Source of the DNA: Calditrichota bacterium
Lineage (GTDB): Bacteria > Zixibacteria > MSB-5A5 > GN15 > FEB-12
Reading direction: 5' to 3'
NCBI GenBank assembly: GCA_008501655.1
Contig: QQUK01000083.1
Span: 1-5,289 of the forward strand
DNA length: 5,289 nt
The notes below the pieces were generated by a model that had not been told where the DNA came from, did no database searches, and saw only the letters and a program-made list of their open reading frames with translations. This document shows positions 4,163 through 5,289 of the stretch, in pieces; position 1 is the first letter of the stretch, and the number at the start of each line of letters is the position of its first letter. Position numbers and translations under genes: made by a program.

Positions 4163-5141
4163 TATGCTTCATCACTTTCAATTGTATAGTAAACTGCACA
4201 CCGCATCCGAGACCGTCCGATTGAGCGGATATATCACCGCCGTGTGCTTTTATAATTTCTTTTGCTAAAAAGAGCCCGAGTCCGGTCCCCGGTTTACTCT
4301 GGTTGATAACCTGACCGACCCGGTAGAACCGTTCAAAAATCATCGAGGTATCTTTTTTCTCAAGACCGATACCATTGTCAGCAATAGTCAGACTGATATT
4401 TTTATCATCATGTTCAAAAGTCAAATCAACTTCGATTCTATCTTTATCTGAATATTTTAATGAATTTTCCAATATTGATTCAATTGCTCGTTTCAAGGCA
4501 TAGCGGTCACCGTAAAAAAGAAGTTCGGGTGGTAAACCATGCTTGGTGATAACCAGTTCCTGTTTGAGGGAATGGTCTTTAAGGGTATCCGCTGAGTAAT
4601 TGATAAGCTGAACAATATCAAAAAGTTCTTTATGAACTTTATAACCGCTTTTTTCAAACCTTCCTGCTTCAAGAATATTTTCGACAAGCTGTTCGAGACG
4701 GTCGACATCATTTTTCAAACGGGGAATGATCTCGAGTTTTTTCTCGTTTGGTATTTTTTCCGATTTGAGTGTGTCGAGATAAATTTTCATAGATGCAAGC
4801 GGTGTTTTCAATTCATGGGTCACACCCATTAAAAAATTCTGCTGAGCAAATTTCAACCGTTCGTTGATGACCAATGCCCGATAGATAATCCATGCTCCGA
4901 CAAGTACCAGCACCAGAAAAAAGACACCTTCGGTGCCTACCATCATCTGACGCGAAATCTCTTCAGCCTGAATGACGGCGATATAATCTCTGTCAGCTCC
5001 AAGTTCGGTTGCTATTTCGACTTTTTCATCGAGAAGCTTTGCCATGAGCATAATCCACCAGATCGACTGAGCAAACAGGAAAAAGGCGATGGAACAGAAT
5101 AAAATCAATGCTGTCCGCGGGGTGATATTTAGTCGTGGCAA
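4140..5141 (-). CDS. Membrane sensor histidine kinase
   Basis: A 333-residue HisKA-type kinase. Membrane segment 1 (about 11-35) and segment 2 (about 72-92) enclose an extracytoplasmic loop of only ~36 residues, too small for a standard PAS or Cache sensor. There is no clear HAMP domain: segment 2 runs almost directly into the dimerisation domain, with the H-box FLMGVTHELKTPLASMKIYL and the phosphoacceptor His109. The ATPase domain has the N box around N226 (ILENSLKYS), the D box ADNGIGL (D255), the F box IFERFYR (269-275) and the G2 box GTGLGL (285-290). The start is TTG at 5139-5141, supported by AAGGA (5148-5152) six bases upstream and by an in-frame stop at 5157-5159. The first ATG would fall inside segment 1. 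A promoter lies at 5182-5210. The signal is unknown; membrane stress or a partner membrane protein is plausible given the short loop. Confidence 0.94.
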   Translation of the reverse strand: MPRLNITPRTALILFCSIAFFLFAQSIWWIMLMAKLLDEKVEIATELGADRDYIAVIQAEEISRQMMVGTEGVFFLVLVLVGAWIIYRALVINERLKFAQQNFLMGVTHELKTPLASMKIYLDTLKSEKIPNEKKLEIIPRLKNDVDRLEQLVENILEAGRFEKSGYKVHKELFDIVQLINYSADTLKDHSLKQELVITKHGLPPELLFYGDRYALKRAIESILENSLKYSDKDRIEVDLTFEHDDKNISLTIADNGIGLEKKDTSMIFERFYRVGQVINQSKPGTGLGLFLAKEIIKAHGGDISAQSDGLGCGVQFTIQLKVMKHNENNIVS

Positions 5142-5147
5142 GATATA

Positions 5148-5152
5148 TCCTT
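5148..5152 (-). promoter_or_regulatory. Ribosome binding site deciding the TTG start of the kinase
   Basis: AAGGA on the minus strand lies six bases before the TTG at 5139-5141. An in-frame TAG five codons further upstream rules out a longer protein, so this site fixes the start. Confidence 0.75.
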
Positions 5153-5181
5153 CCGGCTACAATTTATTAAAACATGATGGT

Positions 5182-5210
5182 AGTATAGTAAAAATCGCCC
5201 CGCCTGTTAA
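5182..5210 (-). promoter_or_regulatory. Sigma70-type promoter of the two-component operon
   Basis: Read on the minus strand, a -35 box TTAACA (5205-5210) and a -10 box TATACT (5182-5187) are separated by exactly 17 bases. Both hexamers differ from consensus at one position. It lies between the ATPase stop and the kinase start and would give a leader of roughly 35 bases. The GC-rich spacer (GGCGGGGCG) is unusual for this AT-rich gap and might be a regulator contact, but that is speculation. Confidence 0.75.
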
Positions 5211-5218
5211 GAAAAAAA

Positions 5219-5289
5219 TCAAAGTTCAATAGAATTGAGTCTGAGGGAATTCAGGACAACAAACAGTGAGGAAAAGGACATTGCGCCGG
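5219..5289 (-). CDS. P1B-type heavy-metal P-type ATPase, C-terminal end only
   Basis: Only the last 22 full codons are in the window; the gene continues beyond base 5289. The peptide contains AMSFSSLFVVLNSLRL followed by NSIEL and a TGA stop at 5219-5221. The pattern A-M-x-x-S-S-x-x-V-V-x-N-x-L-R-L is the classical last transmembrane helix and terminus of P1B ATPases such as CopA-like copper exporters, where the M..SS residues help form the metal site. Metal specificity (copper versus another soft metal) cannot be settled from this end alone. The ATPase lies in the same orientation just upstream of the kinase gene, but a separate promoter stands in between. Whether the two-component system responds to the same metal is an open question. 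Confidence 0.8.
   Translation of the reverse strand, partial: GAMSFSSLFVVLNSLRLNSIEL

Noticed and set aside
3464..5141. Naming the two-component genes cusR/cusS or phoB/phoR
   Set aside because: The domains are generic for the OmpR/HisKA class; the small sensor loop is unlike CusS, and nothing phosphate-related is nearby.
5211..5238. Terminator after the P-type ATPase gene
   Set aside because: A run of seven T on the minus strand exists, but the only nearby hairpin (5226-5238) has a 5-bp AT-rich stem and lies seven bases away from it; too weak to call.
1..5289. tRNA, rRNA, riboswitch, insertion sequence or integrase
   Set aside because: No cloverleaf, rRNA segment, known riboswitch core or transposase/integrase coding sequence could be recognised by eye in either strand.

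Overview
The window looks like a piece of chromosome from an uncharacterised environmental bacterium. It is moderately AT-rich, its ribosome binding sites are of the AAGGAG type, and non-ATG starts occur (the histidine kinase starts with TTG). The DUF2089/SHOCT-like gene pair and the dense island of short dispersed palindromes remind me of FCB-group or candidate-phylum genomes such as Zixibacteria. That placement is a weak inference; no rRNA or universal marker gene is present.

Layout. (1) Positions 1-563 hold no credible gene. The first ~465 bases are a packed island of short palindromes, including two modules with a shared outer stem and different interiors, and a near-identical ~48-bp direct repeat 417 bp apart. 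(2) Positions 564-962 (+) encode a small unrecognised protein with four cysteines. It ends one base from the end of a convergent small lipoprotein gene (964-1383, -). (3) A very AT-rich divergent intergenic region (1384-1582) leads into a two-gene operon on +: a DUF2089-type helix-turn-helix protein (1583-1951) and, two bases later, a SHOCT-like-domain protein (1954-2385). A bidirectional hairpin terminator (2387-2418) closes it. (4) The rest runs on the minus strand. Reading in the direction of transcription: the last 22 codons of a P1B-type (heavy-metal) P-type ATPase (5219-5289), a well-formed sigma70-type promoter (5182-5210), a sensor histidine kinase (4140-5141), an OmpR/PhoB response regulator overlapping it by 23 bases (3464-4162), a single-domain ParB/sulfiredoxin-like protein (3069-3449) and a class I SAM-dependent methyltransferase (2413-2985), ending at the same bidirectional terminator.

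How the parts work together. The kinase and regulator form one two-component system, translationally coupled through their overlap; the ParB-like and methyltransferase genes follow in the same direction and may be read through from the same promoter. The HTH/SHOCT-like pair is probably a small regulatory unit in which both proteins carry a related short helical motif. The most unusual features are the palindrome island, a 20-bp palindromic repeat found twice in the island and a third time as the core of the 2387-2418 terminator, and the ParB-like protein linked to a two-component system without ParA. I see no complete undescribed defence or mobile system; these signals are worth checking but modest.
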